Counted from the first letter of the stretch, positions 20,408 to 32,814 are shown. The stretch: 64,000 nucleotides of DNA from Tuctoria greenei (GCA_036927565.1 JAYESD010000001.1:4588001-4652000), one strand, 5' to 3'. The notes: generated by a model from the letters alone, not told the origin. Translations and numbers: made by a program.

Positions 20408-21246
20408 TGTCGACTGTTGGAGTCGGCAGATCTCCTGACACTGCTAAAGTGTTGAAGGAGTTTGTGGTTCGGTGTGGGCGCGCGGAGACTCAAGAAGGTG
20501 AATTGTGATTTAACACAGGAGACACAAGGATCTACGTGGTTCGGGACGCCTGAGCGTAATACCCTACTCCACGGGTGTGTTGGTGTTGTATTAGCTTGTC
20601 ACGTATGATTGCTTGTCAACGTCTGTGAACATCTGTCCCGCGTGTATCGTTGGCCTGTCCTTTTATAGTACCAGGACAGACCGTTACAAGCTAGCCTGGC
20701 CCGACATGTGGCCCCAGCGGTTACTAGTATTGATACACAATTAATTGCTGTTAATGATTCTGTAACGGGCTCCGACAGTGTCGTTACTGGCGTTAAGATC
20801 GTCCGTTTAAGCGTCATTAATATGGCATTAATGACGCTTAATCGGGTCTTGAAGTCCTTGGCTCTCCTTTGAAGATCCGGAGCCGTTACAAGGTCTTCCG
20901 GAGGTTAGAGGCTGCCAGCTCTGACGTTTGGACACGTGGCAGCTCCGGAGCTTGCTGTGGGAAGCAGGTAGCTCCGGGGCTATTTGACACGTGTCAGGTC
21001 CGGAGCTTCTCTCGGTCAGGGGTTAAGTCCGGAGGTGCCATTTCGATACCTGGCCTGGAGCTTCCCCCTTGTGGGCGGTAGCTCCGGTTTGGAAGTACAC
21101 GTGGCGACCTAGGGATTAACCATGTTGGAGAAGCAGGTCCGGTCATGTCTGACAAGTGGGCCTCCGAGGGTCTTCAATCCAAGTAGACGGCCTTCCCTCG
21201 AGATCTTTGTAACCTTAGGGGGTGTACGGTTTTTAGGGTACCGACA
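20408..21246 (-). repeat. gypsy LTR 2 (shared middle LTR)
   Basis: 839 bp. It serves as the 5' LTR of copy 1 (primer-binding site on its left) and the 3' LTR of copy 2 (polypurine tract on its right). No target duplication flanks it. By eye it has about nine changes of its own relative to LTR 1 and LTR 3. Confidence 0.92.
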
Positions 21247-23229
21247 GTGGCCCCCTGGACCTACCTCCGAGGAAGGTCACTGGGATGAAGTCGTTCCAAC
21301 GGAGGTGGGTCCATCCTTGCGACTCTTGAACTGGGTCTTCAAGGGTCTTCGGAGGTGCCGTTGGCAGGGTTTTACAGTTAGATCCCGCCGCGTGGCGCAC
21401 CTCAGGCGGCAGATGAGATCTTTGACGTGCGGATCTCACGCAATTGAAGGTCGCCGGTTCCCGATACGAAAACCGTATCGGTTTTGCGCGCCCTGTCAGG
21501 CCGCCGCCTTTGGATTTCCCGCCTCGTGATGACAACCGTTCGCCTGGGTAAGAGCTTCGACATGATCGTCGGGGTGGTCCCGGGCCCTCTTGTCATCGGC
21601 TGGGTTGAATTCTTGAGTAGTATCTTCGACTTCCCTGCAATTTCCATCCAAGCGTTGCGAGGTCTTACTTAAGAAGGAAAGCGCGCACCGTCGGGAGTTC
21701 TTTACGCCTCTCATCTGATCTTGTGCTCAAACTCCCGTCTCGTACTTCGCTCCTCTTCTCTTGCCTAGCTGTGCCGCGATGGAGTTGGGTCTGCGTGAGA
21801 GTCGCCTGAAGACTGACAACGATTTGAAGAAGGTCCGGGCCCTCATGGGATGGTCCTCGGACTTCTTCAACCGCTTGGTTCGTGCTGGCGGAGAGCTCCC
21901 CTTTGAGAAGGAGCGCGCTGGCGAGATGGTGTACTTTTCTTCGTACGCCATGGTGGGGCTGATCCCACCTTTTTCTTCTTTCTTCTTGATGCTGCTAGAC
22001 TTCTATGGTCTACAGCTATACCACCTTGGCCCTCACTCCATTCTCCTCGTGGCCATCTTTGTCCACTTCTGCGAGATGTGGGTGGGCATCCCCCCCTGCG
22101 TCGAGCTCTTCCGAACCTTCTTCACTGTTCACACCACCGGCCGGAGCAATGAGTACCTTGGCTTCTACTACTTCGTGAAGCGCAAGAAGTGCCCATTCAA
22201 GTACCTCCGGTCGTTCTCTTCCGGGAAGTGGGATGACTGGAAGAAAGATTGGATAGTCGTCAGGGTGGAGGAGCATGAGCGGTTGGAGCTGCCAGACGGT
22301 CTGCCCGGCATCGACACGTCGATATGGAGTGAAGTTCCTATGCTGGCGGAAGCTTTCGACCCTGCCCTGACCAGGATCCGCCGATGCGTGGAGGGAGGAT
22401 TGACTCCTCAGGCGGTGTTCTGCAACTTCTTGGCCAACAGGTGGGCGCCGCTGAAGAGGAGGGAGAAGCTCGCCTGGGCCCTCAACAGCGTGATGGACGA
22501 GGACCGGGTTGAGACCCGGTTGAAGTCCAACATGGTGGGGAAGGCCTTGGAGTTCCACCTCAAGAAATTCCAGCACGGCATCGACGTCGACAGTGATGAC
22601 TTGACTCCACCGTCGGCCTTTCTCCCCCTGAACATGGAAGTGGAGTTCAGCAGGGAGCTCCGGCGGACGATGCCCGCGCTTGACGACCTTGGTGTCGTCG
22701 AGAGAAGACCAACCACCCGGGTGGCAATCGCCGGGGTGCCCGAAGACGGCTCGGTCCCTGCTCCACAGCCGAGGGTCGAGGTCATCGGTAAGGGCAAGGA
22801 GCTGGCGGAGGAGCCGGAGAGTCAGAAGAGGAAGCTATGACATGCCGACGGAAGGTCCGTCAGGCCCGCTACTTCCGCCTCGGTTCCTTCTCCCCAGGGG
22901 GGAAGATCTTCTGTCGCCGTGGCGACTGTCCCCATAGTGGGGTCCTTCCGGAACGATATTGTTCCTGCAGTGGGATCCTCCCGGAGCGTGTGTGTCCCCG
23001 TGGTGGAGCCCTCCTGGGGTGCTAGCTCCGGGTGCACGACTCCGGCACCTGGGACGGTGGGAGCCTCCAGGTCCAGGGGTTCCTCCCGATCGAGGAGAGC
23101 CTCGACCCGGGAAACGCCCGTGGCTGCGACAAGTTCTGGGGGGCCTCCCGGAGCTCCTACGTCGACCATGGCCAGCCCGGAACGTCAGGGAAAAAGGTTC
23201 CGCGCAAGCTGGTGCGGAAGCCTTCCAAG

Positions 23230-23307
23230 GTAATTTTTGATCTTTACCTTGGTTAACTTTTTAATTGTAGCGATTGTTTGTTAATTTTATTTATCCATCC
23301 TCTGCAG
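23230..23307 (+). other. Predicted intron in antisense ORF, copy 2
   Basis: 78 bp with the same GTAATT donor and CTGCAG acceptor as copy 1. It has one visible base change in the interior (TTTTCTTTA to TTTTATTTA). Confidence 0.7.
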
Positions 23308-25785
23308 CGTCCCCAAGAAGGGGAGTGAAGCTCCACCCTCGGCCACGCTGTCTGAGGCCGTGGGAGTTTCTGCTCCTGTCCCAGTGCCGCCCCAGGTGGT
23401 GGCTGAGGCTGCGACAGCTCCGGCGCCGGCTGTCGTGGTCATGAACCTCGACTCGTCCCCAGAATTTCCCGTGGTAGCGCCGGACCACGGGAGTGAAGAC
23501 ACGCCAGCGGCACTTGTCTCGGAGGTTGAAGCTCCAGGTCCTGGTGTTACAATAGTGGAAGCTCCGGCTGTAGAGCCGGAAGAAGTAGTAGTCCCGGCCT
23601 CGGAGTCGGAACTTGTCGAAGCCCCGGCGATTGATCCGGAGGTGACTGAAGCTCCGGCATGCGAGCCGGAAGTCGAGGTAGTTCCGGCAGTTGAGCCGGT
23701 TACCTCCGAAGTACCGGTCGCTGAGCCGGTTATTGTTGGGGCGCCGGTCACAGATCCGGCGGTTGAAGAGGCGAGGGAGCTCGAGCCTCCCTCGGAAGAG
23801 GTGTCCCAGTCGGAGCCTGTAGCAGCTCCTGTTCCGGAGGCGACGACGTTGATGGTACCTGCGGCCGAGCCGGAGTGCCCAAGCGAAGTCGCTGGCCCCC
23901 TGCCCGAGGGGGCGAATGAAGACTTGGCGGCGGGGCCTTCTTCGATGGCGACTGAGGCCATCCCGGTGGACGGCCCTAGTGCCTTGGAAGCTCAGTGTTC
24001 CACTCTCGTAGAGTGGGACCCAATTTTTGTATGTGAAGACCCGCTGGAACCAGCGGAGGAGACCCCAGCAGGTCCGGAGCCCATCCCGCTGTCGATGTCT
24101 ATCGACAACGCCTGCTCCAGTCTACGTCAGGTCCAACTGGCCTTCTTCCACGATAGCAAGGCTCTTGAAGAGGAGCGCCAAACCCTAGGCGGTGGCGTAA
24201 TCGGCTCCACTTCGAGACTAAGCTGGCGCAGTCGAGGCTAGCGGACGATAAGGAGTGGATCAAGCGGGAGAAGATCCGCCTGGAGTACTGGGATAAGCTG
24301 CTGGATGACAGGGAGAGCATGACTCATGCCCTCGACGCTCAATCCCGGGAGATCCACGATCAGGCCAAGGCTGCCAACGACGCGGCCAATGCTCGGCACG
24401 AACAGCTTGAGGCCATCAACGCCGCACTCATCAAGCGCCGAGAGGCACTCGAAGGGAGGGAGAGACGGCTCGAGGACGAAGAGCAGAAACTCCTGGAGCT
24501 GCGGGATGACGTCCTGAAGAGGGAAGAGGAGCTCGCCGAGAAAGTAGCTCTGGCTGACAAGGGCCTCGAGGAGCGCACTAAGAAGTTGGAAGAGCGCTGC
24601 CTCGAGGAAGAGGAGAAGACCTGGGTGCGGGGGCAGGAACTCTACGAATACGAGTGTGTCCTTGTTGCCCGGGAGAAGAAAGTGGAGGCTAGGGAGAAGG
24701 ACCTGGTCGATCGTCGGAACAAGATCCACCTCCGGGAGGAGGAGCTCGGAAGACTTGAGAGGCGGGTTGCTGCAAAGATTCAGCAAAACGCCAAAGAAGT
24801 TGAGCGCCTCGCCCGTGAGAATTCCGAACTGACGGCGGTCAAGAGATCCCTGGAAGAGGTGAAGAGCCTGAGGACGGCGGACTCCCTGCAGATTTGGGAG
24901 TTCCTGGGCAAGGCCAATGATGCGCTGACGCCGATGGGTTTCAGCCCCGTGCGCCCGGATGATCCGGAGCCGGACCTTGCGCTGCAGGTAAACATGTCAG
25001 TGGGCTGAAAACCGAACTAAATCCCAAACCACACCATTAACAAAAGTACATTTGACCCAATCCAAACCAGCCCACCACTCAACACGTTCAAACCAGACCA
25101 AACCAAACCAGTTGAAATTTCGGCCCAAACCAAACCGGCCCAAAGCAACCTCCACGGTTTGGAACTATTTGCTGGATACGGTTGCAAACAATTTCTCGGG
25201 CTAACTGCATTCCATCCTTTGTTGACTCTCAACGGCTTAGCTACTAGTCTACGCCGTTCAGTTCCATTTTCGTTGGCCCAAGACATTTTTTCTGTAGCTT
25301 TGTACCGCACAGCTGAAAGTTTACTTCAAAATTATCTCTCCCCATTTTTAAAAAATAATATTTGTTATTTTGAGACTACAAAAAGTAATACTTATACATT
25401 TAACTAAATTTGCTCAAGAATCATGTGATGATTTAAAATGAAAATTGTTTAAATTTGAAAGTTTCCAATACTGATTTGAGTTGTGGAGGAAAAACAATTC
25501 CTAGAAGGTAATACTAAAAAATACACGCAAAAAATATTTTTTTATACAACACATACATGGAATTGTACAACAAATTTAAGTTAAGCAAGCCAGAAAAGAT
25601 TGCATTGGATTGACAAAATTGTATTATGGATATGGGATTTGTGGTCATTACTATTACATGTCCCTTAATTGCAAGTTTATCATAATATATTATAGTACAA
25701 AAATGAGTTTACATAAGAACGTTTCCAGAAAAAAGAAATAATTTGATGATTAATTACACTGCAGCAGCTCGTACGTCCAATCATT

Positions 25786-25787
<2 letters not shown>

Positions 25788-25849
<62 letters not shown>
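25788..25849. repeat. (AT)n microsatellite
   Basis: An uninterrupted AT dinucleotide run of about 62 bp (31 units) inside the hAT-like insertion. It is likely hypervariable. Confidence 0.95.
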
Positions 25850-25851
<2 letters not shown>

Positions 25852-27179
25852 CCCCTGTAAAATGACATTATGACATTAATCAAAGTCCTGCATCCATAGA
25901 GAGTGAGACTCAACAGGGTATAAGAACTTGGATATAATTGGTACCCAACCTTTCCAGCTTCCAGTTAGGTACCATCATCTTATCTGTAGCTTTATCAACC
26001 TGCAGTTATCTTAGCAAGAAATTTCCTGTTAACACCGTGATTCAAGTCTCCATGCTAAAGCAACTAAGTCTTCTACATGATGAGTAAGTTAATACAAACT
26101 AGCTAGTGTAAAAACAGCATGTCACCGTCTTTTTAGGAAATATGTGACTGAATATCATCAATGTATACTTTTGCATCAAAGCATGCATGAGATTCCATAT
26201 TCTAATTAGATCAAAAGGGAAGTCTTCGGGCAAGAAAGTTTAACACTAACAAGCATGTTATTATATCTAGATACTGTACTGTGATACTGTTGTCACTAAG
26301 CATATCAAAAGTACATAATGGAAAAGAGATTTCCATTGCATACATGTGCAAAAGTAGTGTACATTGAGCAGCTACCAAGGAAAAAAATAATAATGAAAAA
26401 TTGCAATCTGATGAAAGATACCATGACCTATCAGGTACACGAAACATAGCTCTTCAAGGCAGTTCAAACCCTATCATAATTGATTGCAACAAAAACATCA
26501 CATGTATCAAAAGCTGCCAAAATGACTGTCTCACATGGTGCATCCTGAAATGAGAAAACCTGCACTGACAATTGTAGGTTGTAGATAAAGGGCAACAGTT
26601 TACTTAAGTTGTAAGAAACCTAAATTCAAATACTAGCATTCAGTAATAGTGTGGACGCTAGGAGTACCAGCATTTCATCACCCAGACTCTTCTACTTTTC
26701 TCCATGTTAGGAGTCAGGATGTAGCTGTATGAGATGCTAGTAATGCTAATATCCTTCTCTCAACAGATGATACAGTACAACATAACCTGACCGAACTTGG
26801 CAAATTAGGTTTATAAGGACAATATATCAGACATCACCTATCCATTTACATGTATCTCTAGTATTTTTATATTCTGTAGAAATAACAGTGTATAAATATG
26901 CTAGTACACTACTGACAGTGTACTACTAATATAACCAGTACTATTCTTTCTTTCATATAGGTTGCTGAAAAATTTCTGATTATAACTAGTACTACACTAG
27001 AACAATGCAGCTTGTCCCACAAGTGCACCCACCGATCCGTAAAAACAAGAAGTATATCCATGGAATCAAGCACACGTTGAATCACAGCAGGGCAAGGATT
27101 CTACTCCGCTACTCGTTCGTATGGATGACAAGGACAAATCACTCCTAAATACTGTACCCCGAAGAAAGAAATACACCTT

Positions 27180-27560
27180 GCTCCCCCGCACCAGATCTTC
27201 GCAGATCTCCTTGGCTCACGAAGGAGGCGACGACGGCGGAGGGCGTGGCTGGTGGCGTTGCAGCTGCAGCCGGTGGCTCGGGTCCTTGCCGGCAGGAACG
27301 CGGGGACACGACGGCGCGCGGGGCTTCCTGCCAGGCGGGAGCTTGGGACGCGATGGGCGGACCACGCGCAGGATTCCTGCCGGGTGGTTGCGCTGGAGCG
27401 CGACGACGGCACGGTGCACGCTGCCATAGGAGCGGCGACGGCGAAGGACCAAGTGGCTGCTGGCTGTCACTGGCGTTTCTTTGTTGCTAGGTTTAGGAGC
27501 AGCGACGCCCGGCGCTGAGTACTGCCGCACCAGACCAGACCCGTACGTGCAACCGGTGCG
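27180..27560. other. GC-rich island inside hAT-like element
   Basis: About 380 bp of sharply higher GC than the AT-rich element around it, with overlapping open frames on both strands (minus 27611-27216, plus 27121-27429 and others). None resembles a transposase or a known domain. On the minus strand it is followed by a donor-like GGAGCAAG|GTGTAT. It may be a captured host fragment or a vestigial first exon. I cannot tell which. Confidence 0.4.
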
Positions 27561-28006
27561 GGATCCATGGGCTCGACCCATTAGAAACCGAACTGTTATC
27601 ACCCAAATCAAACTGGAACCAAACCATTTATTCTTCTAACCAAACCAATCCAGCCCATTACGTATTCAAACCCATATTAACCCATCCAAATCTAAACCAA
27701 AGCAAGAACCAAATTGTTATAACCGGTTTGGAACCAAACCATTCCCACCTTTAGCTGCAGGCGTTGAGCGCAGCAGGTAGCAAGCTCTCCAAGGTGGGCG
27801 ACGTCATCGCGTACCAACTGGAGGTCGAGGGGTAATCCCTAGCGAGGAACGTCACATAATATGTGCTGACGTGCTACACCAGCCGAAACCCTCAATTTCC
27901 TCTGGACCCGGTGCTTGAAGGCCCCGTCGAAGGAGAAGGCGAAGCTACCCGAGCCAGCGTGTCGGAGGTCGCCCAGAAGGTCGCCGAGTTCTTCCATAGG
28001 GTCTAG

Positions 28007-29269
28007 GACCATCTCTTTAGCTCTCACTTGTATTTTCTCTTCTTCTTCCTCAATTTTGTAATCACTTGACTCCAGATGTAATCTCATGTCTCCAGATGAA
28101 TGAAATCCCCAAATTTTTACGAATTTCATTTTTTGTCTTCAACATCTTTATCTTCACTTGGCCCCCTGGTAGATGTACACAATTTGATTGTGAACATGTA
28201 CCAAAAGGATATTGAGTTTTGTTGAAGACGAATTTGCTCCGAACTTTTAGAATTTAGGTCCGAAGTCTTTGATAGTGAAGGTCCCCTGAAGTTGTCGGAG
28301 CTTAGAAGCTCCGGCATTGTCCATCGCTGGAGCTTGGTAGCTCCGGCAATAGCCTCTATCAACACGTAGAGCGTCGATAGTTAGTCCTCCGAGGTGTCGG
28401 AGCTTAGTAGCTCCGGCAGTGACCTTTGCCAACACTTGGTTTGTTGGCAACAGACTCCATTTATGGGGTCTTCTCACCATCTTTTACTCAGCGTCGACGG
28501 TTGACCCCCTTGGGGGAGTCGGAGCTTGGTTAGCTCCGGCTTTTCTCCATCAACGTAGAGTTTATTTTTCCTGCACACTTAAGCCAAAAAAATAGTAAAA
28601 TTCGTTCCTTGTCTATAATTTCGTCGCGGCTTACGATTCTCAAGAAAATTTTAAGTTGAACGCGATTTTAAATACAACCGGATGCGTTGTCTTTTCTCTT
28701 AGATCCAATTGTCCATGGACCCGCCTTACTTCGGCCTGCCGGGGTGTAGGTAGAGTGGCGTACTTAGGGTGCTTGACCAGGCTAAGTCGATAGCGCACTC
28801 CGGCCCTAGATTGGCTTGGCGGCTTTCAGGCGAGTTGGCCATAAACGATATTTAAATCCAAAAGATCTGACAATACAACTCGAATCGTATATAAACCGGT
28901 CGAACTAAAAATTTCTTAAGAATTGCACGTCTCTGTTATAGACAAGAAAGAGAAAAATAAAAATGTCGAGCTTGCACAAAATGAATGCACGTGGAGTCTA
29001 TTTCACATGAAGATGTCTTTCATTATAGGTCCGGGGTACAAGGGAAACAAGTACACTCTTAGGGTACGGGACCAGGCTAAGTGTGTTTGGTTTCTCGTTT
29101 GACCCAGGGTAGTTAGCCATACTTTTAGTCCGGAGACTGTGACAAGTGCTGCATGAGCTTTGCGGACCTTTCGGGAAAGGTCCGGCTGCTCTCCCGGAGG
29201 AACTACCCGACTCTGTACAATGACTCTATAACATACATCTCAAGTTACTCAAGACTCACCTTCGTGGTA
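28007..29269. other. gypsy copy 2: non-coding spacer with hairpin repeats
   Basis: Homologous to 13150-14410. It contains the same four GGAGCTTAGTAGCTCC-like inverted units at about 28295-28540. No coding capacity. Confidence 0.65.
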
Positions 29270-30811
29270 TTAAGTGTAGAACTTACGGAGGTGCTCGATG
29301 TTCCAAGGATTTGGGAGAGGTGTCCCATCCTCGGTAGCCAAGCGAACTCTTCCGGGACGGGATACTTTGATCACTCGAAAGGGCCCCTCCCAGCCGGGGG
29401 AGAGTTTCTTTAACCCTTCTCTGGATAGTATTCTCCGTAGCACCAGATCGCCTTCCTCGAGCTGTCGGTTGTGTACATGCCACTGCTGATAATGCCGTAG
29501 AGTTTGGCGATATCGGGCATTCCAAACAGCTGCTTGGCACCTTCCCTCCTCGAGGAGGTCTAGGTCTTTACGCCGGAGCTGGTCCTGCGCGGCTTCGTAG
29601 AAGGTCCGGACCCGGAGCGAATCCAAGGTGATTTCCGGAGGAAGGATTGCTTCAGCTCCGTACACCAGAAAGAAGGGTGTTTCTCCGATTGACCGGTTTG
29701 GAGAAGTCCTGTTGGCCCATAGAGTGGGCGGAAGCTCTTCGATCCAGTTGGCTCCGTGCTTTTTCAAGCGCTCATAGGTGCGCGTTTTGAGTCCTTTAAG
29801 GATTTCTGCATTTGCTCTCTCGGCTTGGCCATTGCTGGCTGGATGAGCTAAGGAGGCGTAGCAAACTTGTATGCCGAGGTCTTCGCAATATCCTTGGAAT
29901 GCGGAGCTTGTAAATTGAGTCCCATTATCAGTGATGATCTTGTTTGGGACTCCGAATCTGCTTACAATGGATTGCAGAAAGTTGATAGCAGATTGCTTGT
30001 TGATCGTCACAACTGGAGTTGCTTCCGGCCACTTGGTGAACTTGTCAATGGCGACGTACAGGAACTTGTAACCTCCGACGGCTCTTGGGAAGGGTCCCAA
30101 GATGTCCATCCCCCACACAGCGAAGGGCCATGTAGGAGGTATCATTTGTAAGGGCTGAGCAGGTGTATGAATTTGCTTTGCATGAAATTGGCATGCTTCG
30201 CATTTCTTCACCAGCTCAGTGGCATCCTGGAGCGCTGTAGGCCAGTAGAAGCCATGCCGAAAGGCTTTTCCGACCAGCGTGCGGGAAGATGCGTGGTTCC
30301 CACACTCGCCTCCATGGATTTGTGCGAGGAGCTCGCAGCCTTCTTCCCTTGTGATGCACCGCATTAGGATGCCGTTGGCACCGCACCGGTAGAGATCCCC
30401 TTCTACCAGCGTGTATCTTTTAGCCAATCTGACTACCCGGTCAGCGGATACATCATCGTCAGGAAGGATGTTGTCTTTCAAGTAGTTCCGGATCTCTGAG
30501 ATCCATGCATCGGAACTGACTTGAGCATTTGAGTCTTGCGTGCTGGGTTGCTCGGAGCTTCCGGCAGCACCTACGACCCTTGATGACTGACATGGTAACA
30601 GGGCCATCGGGACCGTCAGCTTCGGGATGCTGATCTCGCCCCCTTCGTTCAGTTCGGCGGGCTGAACTGTGGGTTTCGACAATCTCCGGACAAAAGTTCC
30701 TTCAGGAGCTGGAGCTCCGGTTGACGCTTTCGTCGAGTGTTCGTCGGCTTCAGCGTTGTGGGCACGCTGAACATGGTGGAGGTCTAGGACTTCAAAGTCC
30801 TTCTGAAGCCT
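29270..30811 (-). CDS. gypsy copy 2 integrase, intact domain
   Basis: A minus-strand frame with an ATG at 30682 and the stop TAA at 29270 gives 470 residues. It comprises a linker, the zinc region (HIHGGECGNHASSRTL-like, CEACQFHAKQ), the first Asp in WGMDILGPFP, the second Asp in IITDNGTQF, and the catalytic Glu in HPASNGQAERANAE. The C-terminal half ends NIEHLRKFYT. Unlike copy 1, all three catalytic acidic residues are present and there is no internal stop. The same frame continues upstream into RNase H and is interrupted only by a TAG at 30812-30814 (CAG in copy 1). In life it would be cleaved from a polyprotein, so the ATG is not necessarily a real start. Confidence 0.85.
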   Translation of the reverse strand, partial: RLQKDFEVLDLHHVQRAHNAEADEHSTKASTGAPAPEGTFVRRLSKPTVQPAELNEGGEISIPKLTVPMALLPCQSSRVVGAAGSSEQPSTQDSNAQVSSDAWISEIRNYLKDNILPDDDVSADRVVRLAKRYTLVEGDLYRCGANGILMRCITREEGCELLAQIHGGECGNHASSRTLVGKAFRHGFYWPTALQDATELVKKCEACQFHAKQIHTPAQPLQMIPPTWPFAVWGMDILGPFPRAVGGYKFLYVAIDKFTKWPEATPVVTINKQSAINFLQSIVSRFGVPNKIITDNGTQFTSSAFQGYCEDLGIQVCYASLAHPASNGQAERANAEILKGLKTRTYERLKKHGANWIEELPPTLWANRTSPNRSIGETPFFLVYGAEAILPPEITLDSLRVRTFYEAAQDQLRRKDLDLLEEGRCQAAVWNARYRQTLRHYQQWHVHNRQLEEGDLVLRRILSREGLKKLSPGWEGPFRVIKVSRPGRVRLATEDGTPLPNPWNIEHLRKFYT

Positions 30812-31464
30812 CTAGATTTCAAGGAGGTAAGCAGCTAGCTGGACATTATTGCAGGAGCATTCACCCTTCACCTGCTTGATGATGAGCTGTGAATCTCCTT
30901 TGACCAGCAGTTGCTTGACACCGTATGACAGTTTCACCTTTAGTCCGTAGATGAGTGCTTTATACTCCGTCATGTTGTTGGTTGCCTTGAAGTCAAGGTG
31001 CACCATGTATTTCACCTTCTCCCCAGTCGGTGCAAGGAGAAGGATTCCAGCTCCGGCCCCCTGCTTCTGCATGGAGCCATCGAAGTAGAGGGTCGAGTGA
31101 GGCTCGATGAAGGTTGGAGCTTGATGCTCCGTCTTCTGTTCACTGGGGCCCCCAGGGTTTGATGGAGAGGGAGTCCATTCTGCCACGAAATCTGCCAACG
31201 CTTGACTCTTGATTGCTTGCCTCGGAATGAATTCGAGATCGAATTCAGCCAATTTCGCTGCCCACTTTGCAATATTCCCAGTTGAATTGGGATTACGCAA
31301 GATCGCTCGAAGTGGATAGGAGGTCACCACCGAGACTTTGTGAGCTTGGAAGTAGTGTCGAAGCTTCCTGGAGGCAATAAGAACTGCATAAAGCAGCTTA
31401 TGCACCTCTAGATATCGAGTCTTGGCATCATGTAATACTTCACTGATGAAGTATACCGGGTGTT
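30812..31464 (-). pseudogene. gypsy copy 2 RNase H region
   Basis: The minus-strand frame 31405-30812 has the tail of the first RNase H (MHKLLYAVLIASRKLRHYF) and most of the second, with LYFDGSMQKQGAGAG, ATNNMTEYKALIYGL and VKGDSQLIIKQ. The last part is cut off by a TAG at 30812-30814. Copy 1 has TEYEAL here. The Glu-to-Lys change affects an acidic residue that RNase H folds normally conserve, so the domain is probably inactive as well as truncated. Confidence 0.8.
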
Positions 31465-31745
31465 GAATGGTCCGGACCCTCCCGGAGGGGTCCGGGGTTT
31501 CCTCTTCATTGATCCGTACCCTGTCGGAGGAGTCCAGATTCTCTTCGGGGACTTCCGGGTTCTGGCTGGAGGAACCCGGAGCTTCTTCAGAAATGACCTG
31601 GACCCTCTTAGAGAGTCTGGGTCTTCTGAAGTGACTTCTTGTGGATTTGAGTCTGGGAGCTGGGACCCAGACTCACTTTTAGGAACCTCCGAACCCTCCT
31701 GAAGGGGTCTGGATTCCTGAGTATGGGGTAGTTCCGGTCTCTCCG
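31465..31745 (-). repeat. gypsy copy 2: hairpin-rich insertion inside RNase H
   Basis: The same hairpin-bearing, Pro/Arg-rich segment as 16605-16900, at the same point and with the same frame consequence. It must predate duplication of the internal region. Confidence 0.65.
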
Positions 31746-32814
31746 CAACCAGAACCATACTGACGACTTCGTCAGTAGCTGAAATGTAAAGCAACAAAGG
31801 CTCACCAGGGTTCGGAGCTACCAGAATTGGTAGGGTGGTGAGGAACAGTTTCAGCTCCTGGAATGCCTTCTCTGCTTCTTCGAACCACTGGAATGGTCCG
31901 GACTTCCTCAACAACTTGAAGAAGGGAAATGCCCATTCCGCCAGTCTTGATATGAACCGGCTGAGGGCCGCTAGACACCTAGTTAACTTTTGGACGTCTT
32001 CGATGCGGGTTGGTGGCCGCATGTCTTCAATGGCTTTTATCTTCGCCGGATTAGCCTCTATACCCCGGTGACTTACTAGGAAACCAAGAAGTTTTCCGGA
32101 GCTAACCCCGAAGACACACTTGTCTGGGTTAAGCTTCGTGCGGGTGGCCCGCAGCTTGTCGAAGACAGCCTGCAAGGTGTCCAAGAGGGACTCCTTGTTC
32201 TTGACCTTGACCACGATGTCATCGACGTACACTTCCACTATGTCTCTGATGAGTTCTTCAAAAGTTTTGTACATAGCTCGTACAAAAGTTGAAGCTGCAT
32301 TCTTGAGACCAAATGACATGGCTGTGTAACAATACAATCCATCTACTGTGATGAATGAAGTATGCTCTTCATCCTCCCTAGACATCCTGATTTGATGATA
32401 CCCAGAATATGCGTCTAGGAAACACAGTAACTCACACCCGGAGGTGGAATCCACTATCTGATCTATTCTAGGTAGTGGGAATGGATCTTTTGGACATGCC
32501 TTATTCAGTGTGGTGTAGTCGATGCACATCCGAAGCTTCCCGCCGGCCTTGGGCACAACGACTGGGTTCGCCAGCCATTTTGGATGGAAGACTTCTCGGA
32601 TGAATCCGGCTTCGAGCAACTTCTTCACTTCTTGTCGGATGAAGTTCTGCTGCTCTACAGATTGCATCCGAGGCTTCTGATGCACAGGCCGAGCATCGGG
32701 GTAAATCTTCAGATTGTGCTCAATCACTTCCCTGGGGATCCCAGGCATTTGTGACGGTTGCCAGGCTAACACGTCAACATTAGCCCGGAGGAAAGTGATG
32801 AGCGCGAGTTCCTA
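31746..32814 (-). pseudogene. gypsy copy 2 reverse transcriptase
   Basis: The minus-strand frame 32772-31408 is open for 454 codons. It includes CIDYTTLNKACPK, FLDAYSGYHQI, AMSFGLKNAAS, the catalytic YVDD, the connection region (VSHRGIEANPAKIKAI, PPTRIEDVQKLTRCLAALSRF) and the first RNase H up to VLVAER. The fingers-palm-thumb region has no frameshift here, unlike copy 1. AMPFG, normally invariant, has become AMSFG. An in-frame TAG at 32812-32814, shared with copy 1, separates it from protease. Confidence 0.87.

Larger units (their letters stand above)
24989..27753. mobile_element. hAT-like non-autonomous transposon inserted in antisense ORF
   Basis: 2765 bp absent from copy 1 at the homologous site (about 12894-12901), which supplies a natural empty-site control. 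It is flanked by an 8-bp duplication GCTGCAGG (24981-24988 and 27754-27761). The ends start TAAA on both strands (TAAACATG at the left, TAAAGGTGGG as the complement of the right end), and both subterminal zones are packed with AACCAAACC-type repeats. An 8-bp TSD with short imperfect ends and subterminal repeats fits hAT. No transposase was found. The interior is AT-rich apart from a GC-rich island at 27180-27560. Confidence 0.82.
21779..28006 (+). pseudogene. Antisense extra ORF, copy 2, disrupted
   Basis: Counterpart of the copy 1 antisense ORF, starting at the ATG at 21779. It is broken by a nonsense codon at 22838-22840 (CGA in copy 1 became TGA), a one-base deletion near 24185 in the coiled-coil region, and a 2765-bp hAT-like insertion at 24989-27753. 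A further TAG occurs in the last exon near 27833. The 78-bp intron (23230-23307) keeps both splice sites. Apart from these breaks the sequence is nearly identical to copy 1, including the domain near the N-terminus and the coiled coil. The terminal TAG is at 28004-28006. Confidence 0.85.

Noticed and set aside
8317..21246. Reading the gypsy region as two separate side-by-side insertions
   Set aside because: Only one TSD pair exists (GCGTC at 8312 and 48180), and the middle LTR has internal sequence on both sides, so it is shared.
25788..25849. AT run as a transposon end
   Set aside because: A simple dinucleotide repeat with no flanking duplication of its own. It lies inside the hAT-like element.
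27101..27611. Protein-coding gene inside the hAT-like insertion
   Set aside because: Overlapping frames on both strands with no domain. I kept it only as a composition anomaly.
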